Shown here one piece after another: positions 11,271 through 20,895 of a stretch of 64,000 nucleotides of DNA (position 1 is its first letter; every line of letters starts with the position of its first letter). Made by a program: the position numbers and the translations under genes. The notes beneath the pieces were generated by a model that was given only the letters and a program-made list of their open reading frames with translations, did not search any database and was not told the origin of the DNA. This stretch comes from Porphyra umbilicalis (lineage: Eukaryota; Rhodophyta; Bangiophyceae; Bangiales; Bangiaceae): positions 1-64,000 of the forward strand of contig KV919062.1 in the NCBI GenBank assembly GCA_002049455.2. Direction: 5' to 3'.

Positions 11271-11400
11271 GCGCTGCGGGCAATGCCAGGCAGCCGTTTC
11301 GCGGGGGGGGGGGGAGCTGCAGGCAATGCCAGGCAGCCGTTTCGCTGGGGGGGGCGGCGCTGCGGGCAATGCCAGGCAGCCATTTCGCGGGGGGCGGCGG
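11271..11400 (+). repeat. Three 43-bp subterminal repeats of hAT-1
   Basis: The core CAATGCCAGGCAGCCGTTTC recurs at 11281, 11324 and 11367 (the last with one change), a regular 43-bp spacing, about 200 bp inside the left end of hAT-1. Repeats at such positions in hAT elements are usually transposase-binding sites; that role is inferred here from position. Confidence 0.65.
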
Positions 11401-11738
11401 CACTGGCTGTGTCGCCAGAGCGCGTTGTGGCTGGAGCACTGGGGGGCACAGCTCCCACCGGGCGCCCGTGCCTGCCCCGCACGCCACACTGCCCACCGCC
11501 TGCCCGAGCCCCCCTCCCAGGTGCACAGTGCCCATGCGCGGCCGTCGCCCACCGCCTACCCCTCCCCTCCACATAAGAGCGGGGGGCACAACAGGGGCCC
11601 ACTCCGCCCCACGTCCAGGCCACTCATCCCGCCACACCCGGACCACTCCCACCCCCGACGCCCCCGCCCCCCCCCTCCCCCAGCTCCACGCCAACCCCCC
11701 CCCCGCGCCCCTCCCTCCCGCCCCCCCCCCCGCGTGCC

Positions 11739-13936
11739 ATGGGGGCTGCCAAGGACCCCGTCTGGGCCTACTTCACTGCCACCGACGACCCGCGGCGCTT
11801 TGTGTGCAAGTTTTGCACCAAAACCCTCTTTGGCAATCCGACGATGCTCAAGAAGCACGTGGTCTCCAAGGTGTGCACCCCGCCGGCCGACGTGTACCGC
11901 ATCCTCCTTGAGCGGCTCGTCGGCAACCAGCGCAAGGACACCCTGGGCTCCAGCCGTCGCCGGGAGCAGCTGGTCGCCTTGACGCGCGACCGGGTGCATG
12001 ACGCGTCTGCGGGGGGGCCGTCCATGCACACGGAGAGCACTGGACGGGCGGGCGGTAGCGGTGCTGGTGTTGGTGTCGGTGGTGGCCCTTTGTCGCCGTA
12101 TGTGCGGTCGCTGTCCAGCAGGGAGTGCGCCGACCTCGACGCCCGGTGTGCACGGTGGCTGTATCGAAGTGCGCTCCCCCTGCGCACGACTGAGGCTCCT
12201 GCCTTTCAGGCCTTCTGCAAGGGGCTCAACGCGGCCTACAAGCCGCCGTCGCGCTTCTCCTTGGCCGGTCCCCTACTCGACCGGGAGTTTGCAGCGCAGT
12301 CGGTGCTGGTGGACGCGTTTGTGGCGCGCAGTGTGGCCGCTGGGGACATCATCATTGGCGGTGACGGCTGGACGGACCGGCAGCGCAACAGCATCTGCAA
12401 CGTCATGCTCTTCACCCCCGAGCCGCTGTACGTGGAGACGGGCATGTGGCCCGAGCAGCGGCACACGGCCGACAACACGGCGGCGTTCTTCATGAAGCGC
12501 ATCGAGGCGCTGGGCAAGAGGAGCGTATGTGCTTTTGTGTCCGATACGGAGCCCAAGATGCGTGCCGTCTGGGGCCGCCTTCAGGAGGAGTACCCCTGGA
12601 TGCTGATGGTGCCGTGCGCGGCACACTGTTTTGACCTCCTCTTCTCTGACCTGTGCAAGTACGGGGCGCTGGCGGACGCGGTGGCTTTTTGCAACCACAT
12701 GACCCAGTACTGGAGGAACCACAACCTCCCCAAGATGGTGCTCGAGCGGTGCCAGCGCGCCGAGTATGACGGCAAGGTCATCCAGCTTCAGCGGCCCGCC
12801 ACGACGAGGTGGAAGTCGCAGCTGGTGGCTGCCTCGTCGTTGGCGGACACCCAAGACGCGATGGAGAAGGCGGTCGTGGACGCCGCGTTCAAGTCACAGT
12901 GCCTCCGGGAGGGCACGACCGAGCAGAGGGGGGCGGCGGAGGAGGCGGCCAAGGCGGTGCGGGACGAGGGGAAGTGGGGGGCTCTGACGTTGCTGGTCAA
13001 GTTGCTACGGCCGCTTGCCGCGGCGCTCGACAGCGGCCAGGCGAACGGTCGCGGGCTCGGGTCTGTGCGCCGTAGCTCCACGAGGTGGAGGCGCACTTTG
13101 GCAACTTTGACTACGACGTCCCCGGCCGGCGGGGCGACGGTGGCGACCGGTTGCGCTTCAAGCAGCACACGCTACGGTGCCTGCAGGAGCGGAAGCGGTA
13201 CACGTTGCGGCCCATCCACTCTTTGGCGTACCTGCTTGACCCCCGGTACACCGACGCGGCAGAGCAACCTGACGCGGCGGAGGCCACCGAGGCCTTTGCG
13301 CTTCTCAAGGAGCTGGCGGCGGCGCACGACGTCAAGGTAGCGCTGGCGCTTCACGGTGTCGACGACGAGAGCAGCCTGCCCGCGTCGTATAGCCGGACCA
13401 CACAAGAGCACATCATGCATGAGGACGCGCAGTTCAAGTCCAAGGCGGGGGGGCGGTTTGAGCTGGACGTTGTGTGGGAGGTGTCCACCGTGCGTGACCC
13501 GCTGTGATGGTGGGTGACGTGAGGCAAGCACGTGCCGAGCCTCCAGGCCGTGGCCGTGCGCATCATGAAGGTACCGGTCGGGTTCGCGGCCGGGGAGCGG
13601 TCGTTTTCCAACGCGTCGCATATCCAGAGCCCCGTGCGCACGCGGCTCTCCCACGCGCGGCTGCACAAGCTGCTCTACATCTACTACAACTCGAGGGCAT
13701 TGCCCCATGTGGACGTGACGGCCGGGCTGCCTGTGACAGCTAGCACCGCCGGGAGCTCTGGCGCAGGCGGGAGGACGGGCCCGTGTGGGGATGTGGATGA
13801 CGGGTCGGAGCTGGAGGGCGTCGCAGGGGAGCCGTCATTGGGTGAGGCGGGGCTCCTTTTTGCGGAACAGTTGGAGGACGAGGAAGGGCCGATGGAGGGG
13901 GACGTTGGTGGGACGCAGCAGTCGAGCTCATAGTGG
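11739..13936 (+). pseudogene. hAT-1 transposase, one frameshift and two stops
   Basis: From ATG 11739 the protein starts with a BED-type zinc finger (CKFCTKT... then H/C ligands, residues about 25-50). It continues into a DUF659-like catalytic region (DGWTDRQRNSICNVMLF; later SDTEPKMRAVWGRL and PCAAHCFDLL). The C-terminal hAT dimerisation motif (VPSLQAVAVRIMKVPVGFAA, then ERSFSNAS) lies at about 13535-13620. The frame is lost between about 13060 and 13085. The continuing frame then meets two TGA codons, at 13505-13507 and 13520-13522, beside the conserved Trp-Trp pair. The open frame ends at 13934-13936. The element therefore cannot make full-length transposase as read. An unrecognised intron around the stops is an alternative, but no good splice sites were seen. 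Confidence 0.85.
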
Positions 13937-14176
13937 GGGCGGGCACGCGGGCCGCCCAGGAGGCCGATTTTAATTACAGTACTTAAATCGGACTTTACAT
14001 GAGTAAATGGAAAGCAACTACCAACACGTGGTGCACACGTTGCATAAGTATAGTCTGCCGATCCATGGTTTGCATTAATACAGTGAAAATTTCATGTGTA
14101 TTAATCCGACTATAATTATCCCCTCTCAACCCTGGCCGCTCGACGTGCGTCTTCAAACAACGCTGCGTCCTTTGCG

Positions 14177-15691
14177 ATGACTGAGCATTCGTGGTCCGCC
14201 AATGATCGTACTGCGGCCCGCTTTCTTCGCTTCCTGGTACTCGCGTACGGACAGCACGGGAATGGCGCTGAGCCGCCGGAGGAGCAGGCCACTCGCCTTG
14301 CCTCTGTGCTGACGGAGGCTTTGCCCTTCCGCCTTCGCCGCTTTTTTTCTCTACTGCGGGAGGGGGGGCGTCCGTTCCTGGTCGGCGGCAAGGGCACCCC
14401 TCTGTCAATGGCTACGATTGCAAACATGGCCTCGTCACTCGGACACTTTTACGCGAAGGGTTCCCGCGATTTCGCTGGCCGGATGCCCTACGTGTCCGGC
14501 TGCCGCCAGCGCACGGAAATGTACAAGGCCATCCCCCTTCTGTCGCGGTCGGACGTTCAAGTCGCGGCGGGGGAGACCCACCAAGGCAACCCTCTGACTG
14601 ACGAGGCGGTCGCCGGCTGGGTGTCGGGGTCGGTCAAGCGGGCCACCCGGCTGGGAGAATCGGCAGCGCAGACGCCGCCGGTGACTCCCGACACGATGAA
14701 GTCGGCCTTTTTCCTGGCCACGGAGGGGCTAGATGACGGGGAAGCGGACCACCCGATAACGACATTGATGGTGGAGCGGCTGGTAGTTTTTGTCATCATG
14801 GTGTTCTCGTGGTGCACGATGCTGCGCCCCGACAACTTGCTGGGGCTGTGCTGTCGTGATGTGTCGCTGGCACCCAACGACGACGGCGGCAACTGGGCGT
14901 TTATGCAGCAGCACGGCCACCCGCGGTGGGTGCGGGTGCGGTACTCCCAGCTTAAGACAAACGTGGCGGGCACGGCGCCAACCCCGGCCTACTACTTTTG
15001 GTCTTCCATGGCTTCCGACGCCGAAATGCGGGCATCGGCCGAGTTCGACTCTGTCGGCGTTTGCGTCCGCTGCCCGTGGACCTGGTGCAATCTTCCTTTT
15101 TTCACCTACTTGTACATCCGGCTGCGGGAGGCGGCTCCCGGGTTCTCTATGAGCGCGCCAGGGCCTTTCTTTGTGACGCCCGTTGCTGGTGTTGGGGGCG
15201 GATGGGGAGCCATGAGCCACACGCCGGTCACCAAGGCGTGGTGGCAGACACATCTGGATGCCTTCGTGCTGGTGTTTGACGCGTCGCTCAGCGCCAGAGG
15301 GGTGGGGGGGCTCTACGGGTTTCGTCGTGGGGCGACGCAGTTTTGGCTCGCGTACTCAGGTGACGTGGAGATGGTCATGCGCATGGGCGTTTGGAAGGCC
15401 AACTCAACTCGCTTTTTGTTTTACGTGCTGAACTTTCGGTGCAGGGGGACCATCCGAGCTCGAGTGAAGGACTGCTTCCGCGTCGAACGCCAAGACCTGA
15501 TGGTGCGCATGGAGAGCTTGGTGGAGACTTTTATGGCTTGGTTTGAGGATCGTGTGGTGGCCCTTATCGACGAAGGCCATGGCAACTTCTTTGCTGGCGG
15601 GCTGGGGTTGGAGGTCATGGACAAGTTGATGACGTTAGTCGACACGCTCCTGCGAACTCATGCGGGGATGCTCGACGGAGAAGTGGCATGA
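14177..15691 (+). CDS. Crypton-like tyrosine recombinase (truncated at N terminus by hAT-1)
   Basis: A 504-residue open frame shows the tyrosine-recombinase catalytic pattern. Arg217 lies in SWCTMLRPDNLLGL (box I). Y380-G-F-R383 lies in LYGFRRGATQFWLAYSGD, the HxxR box with the first His replaced by Tyr. Trp406 is at the [H/W] position in RMGVWKANS. The nucleophile candidate is Tyr416 in RFLFYV. These enzymes cut and rejoin DNA through a covalent phosphotyrosine. There is no reverse transcriptase nearby, which argues for a Crypton-type element rather than DIRS. ATG 14177 is 43 bases downstream of the right end of hAT-1. The intact ancestor frame started upstream at about 10869, so this ORF lacks about 80 N-terminal residues. 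The remainder is uninterrupted. The substitution in the HxxR box may reduce activity. Element boundaries were not found. Confidence 0.75.
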   Translation: MTEHSWSANDRTAARFLRFLVLAYGQHGNGAEPPEEQATRLASVLTEALPFRLRRFFSLLREGGRPFLVGGKGTPLSMATIANMASSLGHFYAKGSRDFAGRMPYVSGCRQRTEMYKAIPLLSRSDVQVAAGETHQGNPLTDEAVAGWVSGSVKRATRLGESAAQTPPVTPDTMKSAFFLATEGLDDGEADHPITTLMVERLVVFVIMVFSWCTMLRPDNLLGLCCRDVSLAPNDDGGNWAFMQQHGHPRWVRVRYSQLKTNVAGTAPTPAYYFWSSMASDAEMRASAEFDSVGVCVRCPWTWCNLPFFTYLYIRLREAAPGFSMSAPGPFFVTPVAGVGGGWGAMSHTPVTKAWWQTHLDAFVLVFDASLSARGVGGLYGFRRGATQFWLAYSGDVEMVMRMGVWKANSTRFLFYVLNFRCRGTIRARVKDCFRVERQDLMVRMESLVETFMAWFEDRVVALIDEGHGNFFAGGLGLEVMDKLMTLVDTLLRTHAGMLDGEVA

Positions 15692-16640
15692 GCTGCATCT
15701 CGGAGACAGTACGTGAAGTGTGGACCAGGGCAGCTCTTATTCAAGGTACGCTCCTTTTGTCTGTCTCGAAACGCAGGGGTGGGGGCGGGGGAGGGTTGTC
15801 GGTGCCTTGTCCCTCAACTAGAATTTGGGGAAGCTGGCTGCTGTCGCACCCAAGTCGAGGGGAGGACCTGGGAGAGTTTCGGGGTCCAGGAAAGAGAATT
15901 GACAGCTGGAGGCATTGCCGCGGTGGCTCGGCCAGTAGCAGACAGCTGACCTTTCCTCGTCGCTTCGCGGCGCATTTCTGTCTCCATTCTTCCGTCTGCT
16001 GCTTGATCCTGCTTTCCGCTATCAGTGGGTCGCACATGTGCGTCGAGCGACAAGGAGGGTGGGGTCTCTCCGTAAGTTAGATGTTCCGCCTCGGCGTCCA
16101 AGGTCACGCCGCGGCGGAGCGCAACGCGGCGTGACCGAGTGAGCGGCGGCAGTAGGGACGTTTTGAGGAAGGTATAATCTGGCGCACACGGGGCGGTGGG
16201 GTGTGATACGGCTTGTCTTTGAGCGTTAGTTTTCTTTTGTGATAGGGTGGTCTACGGAGACCATGTCTTGGGATGGGCAACGTCGTACACGTACGTGTTA
16301 GCGGTGACGAGGGGCAGCAGCGGCGGCACCGCTACGACCCCGACGACGGCCACGGCGCGCGACGGCGGGGTGCCGGCGGGGCGGCCGTCTCCGCCGCACC
16401 TTCCCTCCCCCTGCGGTGCCTCTTCTCCCGCCTCCTCCGCCACGACGCAGTCGATGGTTTGCCCTTCCCATCCTCAGGTGGCGTCGCGTCGTCACCCCAT
16501 CCCCCCTCTGAGGTTGGCCGCGGCCACCGGCTACACGGCGGCTTCATGGCGGCGGCGTGGCGCGCCCGCCCCCGCGCCGTCGACGCGCGAGGCAGGCGGC
16601 GGGGCGTGCGACGCCGCGGTACAGCTGATTGTGCGGACTT
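15692..16640. other. Region downstream of recombinase; one 12-bp-stem hairpin at 16102-16136
   Basis: No gene is supported. GGTCACGCCGCG (16102-16113) and its exact inverse (16125-16136) form a 12-bp stem with an 11-base loop, about 410 bp after the recombinase stop. It could belong to the 3' end of the Crypton-like element, but nothing else marks the boundary. Confidence 0.35.
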
Positions 16641-16644
16641 GCAG

Positions 16645-16968
16645 ATGGCTGTCGAGGCAGCGTGCGAGGTCTATGCGCACGCGTCTCTGCCGCCGCCGGT
16701 CGCTGCGAGAAACGTCGATGGCCCACCGGGGTGGTTCCTTCGCCACCCGATGCCGCCACTGCCCCTAACGCAGCTGCCAGCGCCCGTCACCGCCCGCCGC
16801 GGCCGCATCGTGGCGGACCTCTGCCCGCCAATGATGCGAGACGGCGACCTCGACGCGTCCGCCTTTGTCGAGGATGAGCCAGACCCGTTGCCGCAGCACC
16901 ACCGACGCGGTCTGCATGCAGCTGCTGCCGGCGCCGAGATTCTCGGGCTCTCGCGTCAGTTGAGTGCG
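16645..16968 (+). CDS. Probable first exon of bZIP gene
   Basis: An open frame begins at ATG 16645 (MAVEAACEVYAHASL; the frame is also open further upstream). It ends with LGLSRQLSA directly at a strong splice donor, GCG|GTAAGG, at 16968/16969. Without splicing it would stop at 16999-17001. Joining to a CAGAG|GAC acceptor at 17158/17159 keeps the frame into the bZIP-encoding exon. The intervening 190 bases are mostly (GGC/GGT)n. The join is inferred; the acceptor is not a strong one. Confidence 0.35.
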
Positions 16969-18256
16969 GTAAGGGGATTGGAGGGGGAGGTGCGGGACTA
17001 GACCACCGAGTGGCGGCGGTGGTGGCGGTGGCGGTGGAGGTGGCGTTGGCGGTGGCGGCGGGGGCAGTGGCGGTGGCGGCGGTGGCGGCGGCGGCGACCG
17101 CGCGTGTACGGTCGGCAGCGGCTGCCCTGTGCCCCCATTGTCTGCCGTTTCGGCAGAGGACGCTTCTGGCCAAGGCCCGCCCGGTGGCGGCACGGGCAGT
17201 TGCCGCCGCACCCCTGCTTTAACGTCGGGCACCGACGGCACGGGTGGCAACAAGGCGACGACCAGTACCGGCGGTGGCGCTGGTGGTGGCAGTGCCGGCG
17301 GCGACGGCGGCGGCGGCGGCGGCGGTGGCGGCAGCGACAGCGCCGACCCGCTCGCCGCCGCCACGTCGGCTGCCGGCCAGCAGGCGCTCGTGGAGAAGCG
17401 GCGAAAAAACTGCGAATCGGCCAAACGCTTCCACCGCGTCCAAAAAGAGCGGAGCGCCGCCAAGGAGGCGGCGGTCGCCGGCGTCTCTGCCGACCTGACC
17501 GTCACGCGCGCGGCGCTCGCGGCTGAGCACCGAGGCGCGGTGGCGATGCTCGCCGACCTCCGACGCGCCGACGCGACCATCACCGCCCTCCTCCACGCGA
17601 AGTGCGTGTGTGGGGCGCTCGAGAGCGTCGCCCACGGGGGGGGGGGAGGGGGGGTCGCCGACGTTGGGCGCCCGGGACCACCGCCACCACCGCCGCCGTC
17701 GCTGCAATCGGCGGCGGCGTCGGTGGCAGCGGAGGCGGCGGCAGCGTCTGCGGGGAGCGGCGGTGACTGCTGGGCGGCGCCAGACCACACGCGCAAGCGC
17801 GTGCGGGATGCCATGGCCATCTCCTCCCTGCTCACGGGCGGCGATGAGGCGGCGCCGCCGCCCGCGGGGCGGCCATCGTCGTCGGCCGGTGGCCTCAAGG
17901 CCGAGCCGTCTGCCGCCTGCCGCCAGCCAGCCCACCCGCGGGCGGCGGTCGGCTTTGGGGGCCTCGCCGCCTCTGCCATTACTGCCGCTGAAGCGGCTGC
18001 CGCACGGAGCGTGGCGGACCGCGTCGGCCACCCCCTCACCGTCCGCACCGCGCTGCTGCTGCACGCGCCAGACGGGGTGGTGCTCGCCGCGAGATCCGGA
18101 GGCGGCGGCGGCGGTGGGGCGCTAGAGAGTAACCAGACCCGCTGCCGCCACACCGCCGACGCGGTTTGCGTGCGGCTGCTGCGCGCGCCGAGATGCTCTG
18201 GCTCTTGCGTCGGGCGAGTGCGGCAAGGGGATTGGAGGGGGAGGTGGGGGACTAGA
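16903..18256 (+). repeat. About 100-bp repeat pair, 16903-17005 and 18150-18256
   Basis: The block from CCGACGCGGT to GGGGGAGGTG(C/G)GGGACTAGA occurs twice in direct orientation, about 88% identical, 1.25 kb apart. The upstream copy contains the splice donor GCGGTAAGG; in the downstream copy the same place reads GCGGCAAGG and cannot be a normal donor. This looks like a local duplication of the exon-1 end into the 3' part of the gene. Confidence 0.55.
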
Positions 18257-18508
18257 ATTGTCACGGGCGGCAAGGCCACTACCCCCCGGACAGGCTGCGG
18301 CGCCGCCACAGTCATAGAAGCAACCAGTGGGCTCCCGAGCCGACGTCTGCGGCCGCTGCGCCGTCGCAGCCGGCCAAAGAGCGCACCCATATGCAACCAC
18401 CGTCGAGACGGGCGCCTGCGGCGGCCGCGTGGCCTCCCGCGGCAGCACGGGATGAAGCGTCGCGTGAGACAAATCCGCGCTTCACCGCGCGCGAAGCGCC
18501 GCCTCTGA
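17159..18508 (+). CDS. bZIP transcription factor-like protein, main exon
   Basis: After a Gly-rich stretch the frame encodes a basic region at about 17391-17470 with EKRRKNCESAKRFHRVQKER, matching the bZIP pattern N-x2-SA-x-R-x2-R. A heptad register follows: taking the Leu in SADLTVTR as position 1, positions 1, 8, 15, 22 and 29 are Leu, Leu, Ala, Leu and Ile, a short zipper with one weak position. The remainder is Ala/Gly/Pro-rich with a KRVRD motif and low complexity. bZIP proteins bind DNA as dimers in the nucleus. The start is uncertain: no ATG lies between the presumed acceptor and the basic region, so an upstream exon is required. The C-terminal part beyond about 18130 is a repeat-derived segment and may not be coding. 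Confidence 0.5.
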   Translation, partial: DASGQGPPGGGTGSCRRTPALTSGTDGTGGNKATTSTGGGAGGGSAGGDGGGGGGGGGSDSADPLAAATSAAGQQALVEKRRKNCESAKRFHRVQKERSAAKEAAVAGVSADLTVTRAALAAEHRGAVAMLADLRRADATITALLHAKCVCGALESVAHGGGGGGVADVGRPGPPPPPPPSLQSAAASVAAEAAAASAGSGGDCWAAPDHTRKRVRDAMAISSLLTGGDEAAPPPAGRPSSSAGGLKAEPSAACRQPAHPRAAVGFGGLAASAITAAEAAAARSVADRVGHPLTVRTALLLHAPDGVVLAARSGGGGGGGALESNQTRCRHTADAVCVRLLRAPRCSGSCVGRVRQGDWRGRWGTRIVTGGKATTPRTGCGAATVIEATSGLPSRRLRPLRRRSRPKSAPICNHRRDGRLRRPRGLPRQHGMKRRVRQIRASPRAKRRL

Positions 18509-19558
18509 CATCGGTGCTGCCGACAGTAAGCACTACGCCCGTAGCGGCCTCGGCTGCGCCTCTGCACGCCGACAACGACATTGGCAGGCCCCCTTGGGAT
18601 GGGTGGGCCAATCCGTGTGCGTCGACTGGCAGTGGCAACACTGTCGGCGGCGGTCGCCACTGCGGCAGCAACACGAGCCGGACCAGACAAACGCGCGGCG
18701 CGTGCGGTACGGGCGGGACGGCCAGTCCGGCTTGTGGAGGTACCCGCCGGGTGCCGAGGTAGTTGCCGCTGCCGTTGACATGGTCCCGCACGGTATTGTC
18801 GCAGTCGCAGCCCGCGGCAGGGTGGACCCGGTCAACCGTAGGGCTGTCACCTTCGGCGCCAGCACGGTCGCCGCCCGCGTCCGGGACGTCTCCATCCCCG
18901 ACTGGCCCGTCCGCCTCGGCGCCGGGACGGTCTGCATCCACCTCATACTTATACACGCTATATTTCTGTTTTGTCTAGGCATCGGCCGTACGAGCGACTG
19001 AAGGGCTGCCGGAGTCCCGGCCGACGCCACAGGGACCAACTGGCCGCCGCTTTCCAACGGCTCCATCTGCAATAAAGCCCGCACAATCCACGCCAATGAC
19101 CGCAACACGGGCAGAGCAAAAGCCTTTTTTTGGTGCTACGGCCGAGGAGAAATCCGGCAGCCCGGCCACGCTGTATGCACTGGCGTCGGCATGCCGTACC
19201 CCGCCGTTTGCCTCGACACCAGCTGCAAGAAGGAGCTGACAATGTCATGCCCGCTCCCACGCCACTGCGAGACCGTCTGCCTTTAAAATCAGAGTCCGTT
19301 CGTGAAAGCTGACATCGTCACCTCTTGCCCCTGCCTGCTCATTACGTGGGTGCCTTCGAAAAAGTGAGTGTGCTTTATCAGTTTTCGAAAGCATGGCGCA
19401 CTGCAAAACCGAGAGGCTTGCTTGACATCTCGCAGCTTCCTGACATCCTCTTTTCCACCAGCAGCAACCTCCAGCACGCCCCCCGGCCGTCATTGTATGG
19501 GTATTGTATGGGTAGACATCCCTTTGTGCCCCCCTCCCTGACGTCTATCCCCATTGTC
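18509..19558. other. No supported gene
   Basis: Short frames are open on both strands but without recognisable domains or element ends. The stretch separates the bZIP-like gene from the oxygenase-like gene and probably holds the promoter of the latter. Confidence 0.35.
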
Positions 19559-20895
19559 ATGGCTGCTTCTGGTTCGGAGCGCAACCGCCGTTGCAAGGAG
19601 AGGAAGCGTCATGGCCTGGGCCCCGCGACTCGCGGAGCTCCGCGCATCGTGACAAGCTCTCCCTCGCGAGCCACTGCCCTTGCTGCTGGTCGCGAGTACA
19701 AGGCGAGAAGTCGAGCCGTTGCTCGGGCGTCTGAATCTCCTGTTTTGCTTTCTGGTCATCCTGATGCGTCCGCCCAAGCCCCCTCCACGACGGTGCCCAC
19801 GACCTCGTCAACGACAACTGTTCAAGTCCAAGATGGCCCTGCGGACGGTCCTGAGGTACAGGCCGACGTCCTTCCCCTAGTTCATGCCGTCCAGGGTCTC
19901 GCCACCGAGATGCTCCGGGCCGCAGTGGACACCGTCCCCGCGGCAGGCAGCGCTCGTGTTCTCCCGGGCAGCCGGCCGCGGGGCTCGGCGCATGCTCTCA
20001 CCGCTCCTGCCCCACCCTCATTGTGTTCACTTGACGCCTACATGAGCGTTTTTGGGGAGAGTCGACAGGACCTAGAGACCAACATGGTGCGAACCGCTGA
20101 TGCAACTATGTGCGCGGAGCGGGGAGCCTCCGTAATGCGGGCTTCGGCGTGGACAGTCGGCGGCCCATTCGAACTTGCGCGGCATGCCCTGGGATTGGAG
20201 GGTCAGGGCTACTGGACGTGCAGCTTGAGCCTCCATTCGGCGGAGATGGCCAAAGTCGGCGCTGAGTTGAGATCTCTCCTGGACGCGGGGCTGGCAACTA
20301 CTATCTTCAACAGCACATCGGTGCGGACTATTGCCAACCAGGGACGGCGAGCGGACCGCGGTAGGGGCATGATGCCACTTACTCCCGAGTCGCTTGCTAC
20401 CATTGGCGGCGCCTCCGGGCTGTCAGCCGCGGTAAATGCGTTTGCCGGGCTGACCTGCTTCCTCTCCACCGCACTTGGGTGCCTCTTTGAGCACCGCAAG
20501 CCGGTCGTGCTGGTGTCGTCTCCTGGTGCAAAGCAGCAGCTCCCACACACGGACGACACTCCCCCCTTCATCATTTCGGACCCCCCCCCCTTCTCGGAGC
20601 CCTTACGGCTGTGCAGCCGGGCACACGTCTCCGGATTTGGCCCGGCTCCCATCGCGCTGTACTCGCCGGTAAGACGACCGGAGACGGACCAGGGGAGCTC
20701 CTAGACGTCAGCCCGCTTGATTGCCTTATTTTTCGTGGGGATATCGTGCACTGTGGGGTGCGTAACCCCTCCTGTCTTCCCCAATGCCGCTTACACATGT
20801 ATTTCGTAGCTGCCGGCGTCAAGGAGACGGTGGACCTGGACGGCACGAACCTCCTACCGCGGTGGTCAGGTCGCCGACATCACCAGCGGTGGTAA
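19559..20895 (+). pseudogene. 2-oxoglutarate/Fe(II) oxygenase-like gene with one frameshift
   Basis: From ATG 19559 (MAASGSERNRRCKERKRHGL) a basic, disordered N-terminal region leads into a globular part. The double-stranded beta-helix iron motif appears as His-Thr-Asp (PHTDD; codons at 20546 and 20552), a distal His in FRGDIVHCGV (codon 20749) and an Arg in CRLHMYF (codon 20788) suited to binding 2-oxoglutarate. The frame changes inside a run of ten C at 20581-20590. Upstream reads in one frame and the segment LTAVQPGTRLRIWPGSHRAV onward in another, ending at 20895. A homopolymer error or a real 1-base indel are equally possible. Enzymes of this fold hydroxylate or oxidise many substrates, including nucleic-acid bases; the substrate cannot be told from sequence. 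Confidence 0.5.

Larger units (their letters stand above)
11075..14134 (+). mobile_element. hAT-1 DNA transposon, full length with 8-bp TSD
   Basis: Element ends are CAGGGTTGCAAG at 11075 and ...CAACCCTG at 14134. That gives 8 bp of perfect terminal inversion followed by imperfect matching. It is flanked by exact 8-bp duplications GCCGCTCG (11067-11074 and 14135-14142), the hallmark of hAT insertion. It carries one transposase gene on the plus strand, now broken, and a three-unit subterminal repeat on the left. The perfect duplication indicates it has not moved since insertion. Confidence 0.92.

Noticed and set aside
16765-18690. 641-codon minus-strand frame opposite the bZIP gene
   Set aside because: Open because of high GC; encodes poly-Pro and poly-Ser tracts. 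The plus strand carries a recognisable basic region and zipper.
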